Assembly (NCBI GenBank): GCA_964535305.1
Contig: CAZHTF010000008.1
Span: 1-64,000, forward strand
DNA from: CAZHTF01 sp964535305
Lineage (GTDB): Bacteria > Planctomycetota > Phycisphaerae > UBA1845 > Fen-1342
Direction: 5' to 3'
DNA length: 64,000 nucleotides
The notes beneath the pieces were generated by a model, which saw only the letters and a program-made list of their open reading frames with translations, was not told the origin of the DNA and did not search any database. This document shows positions 54,364 through 62,280 of this stretch, piece by piece. Numbering within the stretch: the stretch's first letter is position 1; every line of letters begins with the position of its first letter. The position numbers and the translations under genes were made by a program.

Positions 54364-54386
54364 GCCCAGTCGTCGTGCTGCGGCGG

Positions 54387-54476
54387 CTACGACTGCGACT
54401 GGCGACTGCGGATGATCCACAGCACGACAATGACCAGCACCAAGCCGCCGATGAGGATGTAATTCCAGGTATCCAT
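54387..54476 (-). CDS. 29-residue membrane microprotein
   Basis: ATG at 54476 to TAG at 54387. The product starts MDTWNYILIGG, continues with a single hydrophobic helix (LVLVIVVLWII) and ends in a basic RSRQSQS tail. AGGAG nine bases before the ATG is a strong ribosome site. The stop is 23 bases before the preferred start of the zinc-ribbon gene, so both may be in one transcript. Function unknown. Confidence 0.55.
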   Translation of the reverse strand: MDTWNYILIGGLVLVIVVLWIIRSRQSQS

Positions 54477-54659
54477 GCCCAAGCGCTCCTTAGATAACCG
54501 CGATGGGCACGTAGCTTAGCGCGAAAAACCGCCGCATGGCAAGATCATCTGGCGTCGTGACGCGCGGATGCCGCGGAGGCAAGACGGGAGCGGCTGCGCG
54601 CGCCGGGCCGATTGGCTTCGGGACCATGCGCCGCGCAGCGGGTCGGGCCGATGCGCTCC

Positions 54660-55139
54660 TCAAAGGGCGGCTTGCACGAAGCCCGGCGTCGCCTCTGCTT
54701 GGCTGCCTTGAAATGCGCGGAACATCTCCACAACCGACCGGTGGGCGCTCTTTTCTGTCGCCATCGACGCCAACCAGCGCACGCGATCGCGATCGACCGG
54801 GCCGGTCGTCGAGAGATCCCACAACCCCATGGCCCACTTGGGAAACGCGCGATGCGTGACACGCACAAACATCAGCCGCTCAACTTCGCAGTGCCGCGGG
54901 TCGCGGCGGATGGCGCCGAAAAGCGTCGCGATCACGTTCGGGTCGCCTTCGAGCAGTTGCAGGTAGCTGCCGGCGTTGTAGACCAGCAGACCGGTCACCG
55001 CGCGCTTGACGTTCGATTCGGCGAATCGGCGAGCCATCAGCTCGATTTCTGAACGTGTCGGCGGGCATGCCGCGCGGCTGACGTAGACGAGCTGCGCGAG
55101 ATGAACAACCGGGTCTCGCTTTCTCATGGAGGCAATCAT
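54660..55139 (-). CDS. BLUF-domain blue-light sensor
   Basis: A 159-residue single BLUF domain plus a short tail. The flavin-binding residues are present at AppA-like spacing: Tyr19 (LVYVSRA), Asn43 (NVKRAVTGLLVY), Gln61 (YLQLLEG) and Trp102/Met104 (FPKWAMGLWDL), each two less than AppA Tyr21, Asn45, Gln63, Trp104, Met106. BLUF proteins bind FAD and relay blue light. No output domain is fused, so a separate partner is expected. Starts at ATG 55139 or 55127; neither has a strong ribosome site. Confidence 0.9.
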   Translation of the reverse strand: MIASMRKRDPVVHLAQLVYVSRAACPPTRSEIELMARRFAESNVKRAVTGLLVYNAGSYLQLLEGDPNVIATLFGAIRRDPRHCEVERLMFVRVTHRAFPKWAMGLWDLSTTGPVDRDRVRWLASMATEKSAHRSVVEMFRAFQGSQAEATPGFVQAAL

Positions 55140-55409
55140 TCAATTCGTGCGCCGTGGTTGCGACAGCCCGGCGATGCCCGACGTACGCCGCAGTTTTTCT
55201 CGGCCGCGACGTGCGCGCCGCAAGAATCGAACTCAGAGTCGCGCGCGTGAGCGAGCGGCCAAGCCGGAATGACACACGTCCGGATGCGAAACTTCGAGTA
55301 TGCGATGGTGCGACGCGCGGCGCCGTTTCGCCTTTCGCCCGCAGGGTGGAAGCTGAAAATTCGAGACAGGCCGCTGATGCACGATTCGGCGCGATTCCAC
55401 GATGCGCGC

Positions 55410-55415
55410 TATACT
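55410..55415 (+). promoter_or_regulatory. -10-like element just before the FAD oxidoreductase start
   Basis: TATACT (five of six consensus bases) ends six bases before the ATG at 55422. No strong ribosome site is present, so the transcript may be leaderless. A -35-like TTCGGC at 19 bases is poor. Confidence 0.35.
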
Positions 55416-55421
55416 TCTTGA

Positions 55422-56798
55422 ATGACGCCTCCCGCCGCCATCCGCGAAGCCTGGAGGACGCTGCCGGAGAATCCGTGCGACGTGCTGATTCTCGGCGGCG
55501 GGCCGGCCGGCTCCGCGGCTGCGATCGCCGCTGCTCGCGAAGGGGCCCGCACACTGCTGATCGAGCGCTTCGGCTTTCTGGGCGGGTCCGGGACGGCGGC
55601 GCTGGTCCCGGCCTTCTGCCCGTTCACCGACCGCAAACAGTGCATCATCCGCGGCATCGGCCTCGAAATCCTCGAGGAGATGAAGCAGCGCATGCCGCAC
55701 GTCGCGGCAGACGGCTTTGACTGGGTGCCGATCGACGCCGAGGGGCTGAAGGTGATCTACGAGCGCCGCGTTCGTGACGCGGGCGCGCAGATTCTGTATC
55801 TGACGAATTTCGTCGACGTGCTGCTCGAAGCGGATGCACACGAATCCGGGCGGCAGCGCGTCAGCGGCGTCATCATTCACAACAAGTCCGGCCTGCAGCG
55901 GCTCACGCCGCGCGTCGTCCTGGATTGCACCGGCGATGCCGACGTCGCGGCGGCCGCGGGTGCCGCATTCGACAAAGGCGATCCGCGCACGGGCGAGCTG
56001 CAGCCGTGCACAATGTGCTTCATCCTGTCCGGCGTCGACAATTCGGTGCTGCAGCCGTGGCTGTGGGCCGACGGCGCCCGCAACCTGCTGCTCAAACCGT
56101 CGATCGCGCAGGCCAAGGCCGCCGGCGACCTGGACATCATCGAGGAAGCCGCGAACGTCGCGTATCAATCCGAGAGCACCCTCGGCTTCAACTTCAGCCA
56201 CGTGTTCGACATCGACGGCACCGACGCCCAGCAGGTTTCGAACGCGATGATCGAGGGCCGCGCGCTGGTCCGCAGGCTGACGGATTTCGTCCGCAAATAC
56301 CTGCCCGGCTGCCAGAAAGCGTATCTGGTGACCAGCGGCGTGCAGATCGGCGTGCGTGAGACGCGACGGATCATCGGTGACTACGTGCTGACACTCGAAG
56401 ATTACCTGGCGCGGCGCAGCTTCGATGACGAGATCGCCCGCAACGCGTATTACATCGATATCCACCTTTCGAAACGCGAGTGGGAACGAAACCTGGGCAA
56501 GGAAATCGACTGGGAATCCAAGATCCACCAGTACAGCCCCGGCGAATCACACGGAATCCCCTATCGCTGCCTGCTGCCGCGCACGCTGACGAACGTGATG
56601 GTCGCCGGCCGCAGCATCAGCACCGACCGCGCTGTACAGGGTTCGACACGCGTGATGCCGAATTGCCTGGCGATGGGCGAGGCCGCCGGCTGTGCGGCGG
56701 CTTGGGCGGCCCGCGCCACGTCGACCGGACGCGTGCGCGATGTGGATGTTCAGAAGCTGCGCGCGGCGCTCCGCGAGTACGGCGCGTATCTGCCGTGA
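55422..56798 (+). CDS. FAD-dependent oxidoreductase (FAD_oxidored family)
   Basis: A 458-residue protein. The dinucleotide fold reads VLILGGGPAGSAAAIAAARE, followed by ERFGFLGGSGTAALVP; VLDCTGDADVAAAAGAAF is the second FAD contact region; and VAGRSISTDRAVQGSTRVM with AMGEAAGCAAA closes the domain. This set fits the PF12831-type family found in many environmental bacteria. The substrate is unknown. It is a single gene, convergent with the S9 peptidase gene, with a possible leaderless start. Confidence 0.87.
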   Translation: MTPPAAIREAWRTLPENPCDVLILGGGPAGSAAAIAAAREGARTLLIERFGFLGGSGTAALVPAFCPFTDRKQCIIRGIGLEILEEMKQRMPHVAADGFDWVPIDAEGLKVIYERRVRDAGAQILYLTNFVDVLLEADAHESGRQRVSGVIIHNKSGLQRLTPRVVLDCTGDADVAAAAGAAFDKGDPRTGELQPCTMCFILSGVDNSVLQPWLWADGARNLLLKPSIAQAKAAGDLDIIEEAANVAYQSESTLGFNFSHVFDIDGTDAQQVSNAMIEGRALVRRLTDFVRKYLPGCQKAYLVTSGVQIGVRETRRIIGDYVLTLEDYLARRSFDDEIARNAYYIDIHLSKREWERNLGKEIDWESKIHQYSPGESHGIPYRCLLPRTLTNVMVAGRSISTDRAVQGSTRVMPNCLAMGEAAGCAAAWAARATSTGRVRDVDVQKLRAALREYGAYLP

Positions 56799-56871
56799 GC
56801 GATACCTACGCTGGCGGCGCGGAATCACGCGATCCGCCGCTTCGCTATTTCCCGCCTGACCGTCCCGGGTG

Positions 56872-58836
56872 TTACTTGAGCAGGTGCTCTTTCCAGAACA
56901 TCGAATACAGCACGCCCACCAGGTCGACATTCGGCTTTTTGCCGAAGCCGTGACCTTCGTCCAGCGCCAGCGCGTACCAAACCGGCCGGCCCATCGCGCG
57001 CATCTTCGCGACGATCTGCTCGGCTTCCGTGTAGGGCACGCGCGGGTCATTCTTGCCGTGCGCGACCAGCAGCGCCGCCCGGATCTTGTCGGCCTGCGGA
57101 AGCGCTGAGGCCTTTTCCAACTCGGCGCGCACCTGTGGATCGCGCTCGTCGCCGTATTCGGCCCGCCGCAGATCGCGGCGATATTCGGGCGTGGTTTCGA
57201 GGAAGCTGACCAGGCTGGCGATTCCGACGACGTTAATGCCGGCCTTGAAGCGCTCCGGGTAGGTGACCAGGCTGGTCAGCACCATGTAGCCGCCGTAGGA
57301 GCCGCCGTAGATGCCGACGCGGCGCGCGTCGAGGTCTGGCTGGGTGGCGATCCAATCGAGCAGGGCGCCGATGTCGCGGACGGAGTCGAGCCGTTTCACG
57401 CCGTTGTCGAGCTGATGGAACGTCCGACCGTATCCGGTGGAGCCGCGGATATTCGGGCAGATGACGCTGATTCCCAGCTCGGTTGCCCAGAGCTGCAGGA
57501 GGCTGGAGAAGCTCGGGACAGTCTGACCTTCGGGTCCGCCGTGGCACATGATCACCACGGGTCGCGGGCCGTCGCCGCGGCCTTTGTAGTACAGCGCGGG
57601 GATTTCGCGGGGCTTGCCGTCGACCTTGTCGAATGTCGGGTAGCGGATGACGCTTGGTTCGATCAGGCGCTGCGGGTTGAGGCCACCGAGCTCGCTCTCG
57701 GTCCAGCGTGTGATCTTGCCCTCAGGGAATGTCGCCGTGTAGGCGTCGGCTGGCGTGCGTGCGGTCTGGAGCGTGAAGCCCAGTACGCCGCCGTTGCGGT
57801 TGAAAGTCAGGCCGCCGATGACGCCAGCGGGCAGGTTCGCGACGCGCTTGCGATTGTTGCCCCATTCGTCGGCGAAATACAGCGCGGAAAAGCCATCCTC
57901 GTTCACAAGGAAGGCGATGCCTTTCCCGGACGGATCGACTGCGACCTCGTCGATGTCCCAGTTGATGTCCGCGGTGATGCACTGCCAGGTTCCGTATTCG
58001 AACTCGAGTCGGTAGAGCTTGCGGAACTCGCCATCGCGATCGCTGGTGAAGAACGCGGCCTTGCCATCGTGCGACCAATCGCCCCCGCCGTAGAACGCGG
58101 CGGGCTCTTCGGGCGTGATGCGTGCTTTCTGTCCGCTGCTGACGTCGATGACGTGGTAAGACGTTTCGCGTTCGGAGAGGTACTGCTCGATCATCAGGCG
58201 GCTCTCATCCGGGCTGAAGCCGCTGACGTAATAGCTGCCTTCGACCTGCCAGATCATCCGCGGCTTTCGCTCGCCGGGTGCGGCGCTGTTGTCGATCAAG
58301 TAGATGTCAAAGTCGCGCTCGTTGCGGGCGGTGCCGGAGTACGCCATGTAGCGCGCGTTGCGCGACATGCTGGCCCGCGAATGCCGCGATTTGCCGTCGG
58401 TGAGCAACTCGTGCTGGCCGGCGTTCAGATCCATGCGAAAATACTGGGTCTTCTCGTCGCCGCCACGATCGCGGCCGAAGATCAGTTGGCTGCCGGCCGC
58501 ACCGGGTACGAACCAGGCCGCCCCGACCGGCTCCTCAAAGAACGTCAGCTGCTTGCGCATACCCAGCGGCATTGTCACCAGGTGCACCTGGTTGGAATCG
58601 CCAAAGCGCGTCGAGATCAGCATCGCCGTCCCATCGTCGTTCAGGCTGCGCAGGCCGGTGCGACGGACCGCGAGGTACTGAATCACGCGCTCGCGCAGGG
58701 CAGGATCCAGATCGGGGATCCCTTCCAGCACCATCTGGCCCACTTGCCGGCGCGGCGGCTCCTGTGCCCAGGCCAGCGCGGATGTGGTCGCTAGAAGCAG
58801 CAGCCCAGTCGCTACGCAGCGAAATGCTCGAAACAT
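56872..58836 (-). CDS. S9 prolyl-oligopeptidase family serine peptidase
   Basis: A 654-residue exported peptidase. A signal peptide (ATGLLLLATTSALAWAQ) precedes a beta-propeller domain of TolB/WD-like repeats. The C-terminal alpha/beta-hydrolase has VVIMCHGGPEGQTVPSF, VGIYGGSYGGYMVL (catalytic Ser in GGSYGG), HGKNDPRVPYTEA (Asp) and DEGHGFGKK (His). Such enzymes cleave short peptides in the periplasm. The ATG at 58836 follows GGAGG at six bases; the longer frame from 58926 lacks the signal at its N-terminus. An S46 peptidase gene is divergent to it. Confidence 0.92.
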   Translation of the reverse strand: MFRAFRCVATGLLLLATTSALAWAQEPPRRQVGQMVLEGIPDLDPALRERVIQYLAVRRTGLRSLNDDGTAMLISTRFGDSNQVHLVTMPLGMRKQLTFFEEPVGAAWFVPGAAGSQLIFGRDRGGDEKTQYFRMDLNAGQHELLTDGKSRHSRASMSRNARYMAYSGTARNERDFDIYLIDNSAAPGERKPRMIWQVEGSYYVSGFSPDESRLMIEQYLSERETSYHVIDVSSGQKARITPEEPAAFYGGGDWSHDGKAAFFTSDRDGEFRKLYRLEFEYGTWQCITADINWDIDEVAVDPSGKGIAFLVNEDGFSALYFADEWGNNRKRVANLPAGVIGGLTFNRNGGVLGFTLQTARTPADAYTATFPEGKITRWTESELGGLNPQRLIEPSVIRYPTFDKVDGKPREIPALYYKGRGDGPRPVVIMCHGGPEGQTVPSFSSLLQLWATELGISVICPNIRGSTGYGRTFHQLDNGVKRLDSVRDIGALLDWIATQPDLDARRVGIYGGSYGGYMVLTSLVTYPERFKAGINVVGIASLVSFLETTPEYRRDLRRAEYGDERDPQVRAELEKASALPQADKIRAALLVAHGKNDPRVPYTEAEQIVAKMRAMGRPVWYALALDEGHGFGKKPNVDLVGVLYSMFWKEHLLK

Positions 58837-59085
58837 GCCCAACCTCCGTTTTGCCCGAGATCCCCGCAGCCGATCTTCAAATTCGCGCACGCGTTTCGCA
58901 TACCGATTCCACGGCATGCGCGGCACGCGGCTGGCCTGTCAGCCGAATCCGAATAGCATACGACCACAAACGCGGCCTTCCCAGCCAATTCGCGACCGGC
59001 CGGGCCGGGGCCGCTCGTCGTATCTACGAATCATGACACGGCGCTCGCGGGATCGCCGACCAATGCTGAATGAAAGGGTGCAGGG

Positions 59086-61164
59086 ATGGCGAACCGGTCA
59101 GGAAACAGCGCAACGCAGGCCGGATTGGCGGCACTGCTGCTCGCTTGCGGCGCGGCGCGAGCGGACGAGGGCATGTGGCTGATCAACCGCCCGCCCAGGG
59201 CAGCGCTGCAGGAGCGCTACAAGTTCGACGCGACGCCACAGTGGCTCGAGCACCTGCAGAAATCCGCGGTGCGTTTTAACGTCGGCGGCTCGGGCGCTTT
59301 CGTCTCGCCGGAAGGGCTGGTGCTGACCAATCACCATGTCGGATCCGACGCGATCGCCAAGCTCAGCACGCCCGAGCGCGACCTGCTGCGCGCCGGCTTC
59401 CTGGCCTCCGGCCGTGCCGACGAGCTGCGCTGTCCGGACCTGGAGCTGAATGTGCTCTGGGAGATTGAGGACGTGACCGCCGCGATCACGCAGGCCGCGG
59501 ATTCGAAACTGCCGGCGGCCGAGGCGTTTATCGCATTGCGCAAGCGAATGACCGAGCTCGAGCAGCAGTCCGAAGAGCGCAGCGGGCTGGACAGCCAGGT
59601 GGTCACGCTCTATCAGGGCGCCCGCTATCACCTCTACCGCTACAAGCGCTATACCGACGTGCGGCTGGTCTTCGCGCCCGAGCAGCAGATCGCCTTCTTC
59701 GGCGGCGACCACGATAATTTCGAGTACCCGCGCTACAACCTCGACGCGGCCCTGTTCCGCGTCTACGAGAACGACGCGCCGCTGAGGCCCGAGCACTACC
59801 TGCGCTGGACGCGCCGCGAGCTGTCCGAGGGCGAGCTGATCTTCATCGCCGGCCATCCGGGCAGCACGCAGCGGCTGCTGACCGTCGATCACCTGCGCTT
59901 TCTGCGCGACGTTCAGCTACCCAACAGCCTGGCGTCGTTGTGGCGCTCGGAAGTGAAGCTGCAGATCTTCTCGAGCCGCAGCGACGAGCACGAGCGCGTC
60001 GCGCGCGACGACGCCTACGGCGTCGCCAACGCGCGCAAGGCGCTCGGCGAGCAACTGGAGAACCTGCAGGATCCGAGCGTGTTCGCCCGCAAGCTGCAGG
60101 AGGAGCAAGCCCTGATTAACCAGATTCGCGAGAGCCCCGAGCACCCGCGCGAGTGGCTCGAAGCTTGGCCGGCGATCGCGCGGGCCAAGCAGGTGCATCG
60201 CGAGCTGCTGCCGCTGAACACCGCGCTGACAATGCAGTCAAAGCTGTACAACATCGCGCTGGACGTCGTCCGCGTCGTGGCCGAGCGCGAGAAGCCCAAC
60301 ACGGAGCGGCTGCGCGAGTACTCCGAAGCGGCGCTGGATTCAGTTTTCCTGGAGCTCTATTCAGACGCCCCGCTCTACGAGCAGCGCGAGATCGCGGCAT
60401 TGGAGAGCGGCCTGGCGCGCATGGCGGAGCTGCTCGGCGCAGAGCACGAACTGGTCATCGCCGCGCTCGATGGCAAGTCTCCGCGGGCCCGGGCGCACGC
60501 GCTGGCCAAGGGCACCCGACTCTATGACCCGCCTTACCGCCGCCAATTGGTCGAAGGCGGAATCGCAAGCGTCAGCGGCAGTGACGACGCGATGATCAAG
60601 CTGGCACTGCGACTTGACCCGGCGGCCCGTGCCGTCCGAAAGCGGCTGGAGGACGAGGTGCAGGCCGTCGAGCGCGACGCGTACGGCAAGATCGCCGCGG
60701 CCCGCTTCGCCGTGCAGGGCGAGAGCATGCCGCCAGACGCGACCTTCTCATTGCGGCTGTCATACGGCACGGTGAAGGGTTACGCGGACGACGAGCGCAG
60801 CGTGCCGGCGTTCACCAGCTTCGGCGGTCTGTTTGAGCTGGAGAAATCGCGCCGCGGGCGTCCGCCCTTCGATCTGCCGCAGCGCTGGAAGGAGCGACAG
60901 AGTCGGCTCAATCCTTCGACGCCCTTCAACTTCATCTGCACGCCCGACATCATTGGCGGGAACTCCGGCAGCCCGGTGGTCGATCGCGCCGGCGAGCTGG
61001 TCGGGCTGATTTTTGACGGCAACCTGCATTCTCTCGGCTGGAACGTGCTGTTTGACGACCGGCGTGGCCGCGCGGTCGCGGTCGACGCACGTGCGCTCAT
61101 CGCGGCGCTGCGCGAGGTTTATGACGCTTCCGAACTGGCGAACGAGCTGCTGGGGACCAAGTAG
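59086..61164 (+). CDS. S46 family dipeptidyl-peptidase
   Basis: A protein of 692 residues. A signal peptide (LAALLLACGAARADEG) leads to a chymotrypsin-like domain with TNHHVGSDAI (catalytic His), GGDHDNFEYPRYNLDAAL (Asp) and IGGNSGSPVVD (Ser), split by a helical domain, as in DPP7/DPP11. These enzymes release N-terminal dipeptides in the periplasm. Specificity for hydrophobic or acidic P1 residues is not shown. The ATG at 59086 follows AAAGGG at seven bases. With the S9 enzyme it suggests a local peptide-degrading pair. Confidence 0.93.
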   Translation: MANRSGNSATQAGLAALLLACGAARADEGMWLINRPPRAALQERYKFDATPQWLEHLQKSAVRFNVGGSGAFVSPEGLVLTNHHVGSDAIAKLSTPERDLLRAGFLASGRADELRCPDLELNVLWEIEDVTAAITQAADSKLPAAEAFIALRKRMTELEQQSEERSGLDSQVVTLYQGARYHLYRYKRYTDVRLVFAPEQQIAFFGGDHDNFEYPRYNLDAALFRVYENDAPLRPEHYLRWTRRELSEGELIFIAGHPGSTQRLLTVDHLRFLRDVQLPNSLASLWRSEVKLQIFSSRSDEHERVARDDAYGVANARKALGEQLENLQDPSVFARKLQEEQALINQIRESPEHPREWLEAWPAIARAKQVHRELLPLNTALTMQSKLYNIALDVVRVVAEREKPNTERLREYSEAALDSVFLELYSDAPLYEQREIAALESGLARMAELLGAEHELVIAALDGKSPRARAHALAKGTRLYDPPYRRQLVEGGIASVSGSDDAMIKLALRLDPAARAVRKRLEDEVQAVERDAYGKIAAARFAVQGESMPPDATFSLRLSYGTVKGYADDERSVPAFTSFGGLFELEKSRRGRPPFDLPQRWKERQSRLNPSTPFNFICTPDIIGGNSGSPVVDRAGELVGLIFDGNLHSLGWNVLFDDRRGRAVAVDARALIAALREVYDASELANELLGTK

Positions 61165-61173
61165 ACCGCCGCC

Positions 61174-61611
61174 TTACTCGCCGATGTCTTCGTCCCAGAG
61201 CCGCGGGCTCTGGTCGATGAACTCGCGCATCAGCTCGATGCATTCGGGCAGATTGAGGATCGTCAGCTCGACGCCGCGCGATTTCAGATAGGCCTCCGGT
61301 CCGCGGAAGCTGCTGTTCTCGCCGATGATGATGCGCGGGATGCGATAGAGCAGCGCGGCGCCGCTGCACATGTCGCAGGGCGAGAGCGTGGAGTAGAGCG
61401 TGGCCCGCCGATAGGCCGCGGCCGGCAAACGGCCGGCGTTCTCGAGCGCGTCCATCTCCGCGTGCAGGATGGCGCTGCCGCGCTGCACACGGCGGTTGTG
61501 GCCGCGGCCGGCAATGCGCCCGTCAATCACCAGCACCGAACCAATTGGGATGCCGGCCTCGCGCAGGCCGGCCCGCGCCTGCTCGATCGCCGCTGCCATG
61601 AATTCGTCCAT
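61174..61611 (-). CDS. Cytosine-deaminase-like (FCY1-type) zinc deaminase
   Basis: A 145-residue member of the cytidine/deoxycytidylate deaminase superfamily. Zinc and proton-shuttle residues are His50 and Glu52 (ILHAEMDAL) and Cys79, Cys82 (SPCDMCSGA). The C-terminal part (PRIIIGENSSFRGPE, FIDQSPRLWDEDIG) resembles fungal-type cytosine deaminase, so cytosine or a related base is the likely substrate. The ATG at 61611 has GGAAGGGAG seven bases upstream. The gene is convergent with the S46 gene (nine bases apart). Confidence 0.88.
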   Translation of the reverse strand: MDEFMAAAIEQARAGLREAGIPIGSVLVIDGRIAGRGHNRRVQRGSAILHAEMDALENAGRLPAAAYRRATLYSTLSPCDMCSGAALLYRIPRIIIGENSSFRGPEAYLKSRGVELTILNLPECIELMREFIDQSPRLWDEDIGE

Positions 61612-61750
61612 CGCCAGGCTCCCTTCCGCGCACCCCCGCCGCCCAGAATCAGTGTACGCAGCGTCCGCCCGCGCAGGCGAGCGAGTATCATCTCCGAGCG
61701 TCGCTGGGCGCGGCCGGCGAAAATGAGCCGCGGCCCAGCCGCAAATACCC

Positions 61751-62275
61751 ATGGAGCCGATCCGCGCACTTGTGCTGGACGTTGACGGCGTGCTCACCGA
61801 CGGCCAGCTGCTAGTCGATGAGGCGGGTCGGCCGCTGCGCGCCTTCAACGTTCAGGACGGCCTGGCGATCCGCTGGTTTCAGAAGCTCGGCGGCGAGGTG
61901 ATCATCATCTCCGGAAAATCCGCGCAGGGCACGCAGCAGCGCGCCAACGAGCTGCACATCCGCCACTGCCTGCAGAACAGCCGCGACAAATGGGCTGACC
62001 TGGAACCACTGCTGGCGGCGCTGCGGATCGACCCGCGCCAGACGGCCGTCATCGGCGATGATCTGCCCGAGCTGGGGCTGATGCAGCGTTGCGGCTGCGC
62101 GATCGCGGTGGCCAACGCGGTCGAGGAAGTGAAAGCCGCGGCACAACATGTGACGCGCCGCGCCGGTGGCTACGGGGCCGTCCGCGAAGCGATCGAACAT
62201 GTGCTTCGGGCCGATGGTCGCTGGTCGCGCGTTGTGGCGCACTTTCGCGACCAGCCCAACGCGGAGATCAAGTAA
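61751..62275 (+). CDS. kdsC: KdsC-like HAD phosphatase
   Basis: A 174-residue type C0 HAD phosphatase. LVLDVDGVLTDG (motif I, Asp10 and Asp12), IIISGK (motif II) and AVIGDDLPELGLM (motif IV) fit KdsC, which removes phosphate from KDO-8-phosphate in lipopolysaccharide core synthesis. The short 174-residue length and lack of cap domain also fit. It precedes an LptC/OstA-like gene by five bases, an arrangement common in diderms. The ATG at 61751 is chosen for MEPIRALVLD. Confidence 0.93.
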   Translation: MEPIRALVLDVDGVLTDGQLLVDEAGRPLRAFNVQDGLAIRWFQKLGGEVIIISGKSAQGTQQRANELHIRHCLQNSRDKWADLEPLLAALRIDPRQTAVIGDDLPELGLMQRCGCAIAVANAVEEVKAAAQHVTRRAGGYGAVREAIEHVLRADGRWSRVVAHFRDQPNAEIK

Positions 62276-62280
62276 CGCTC

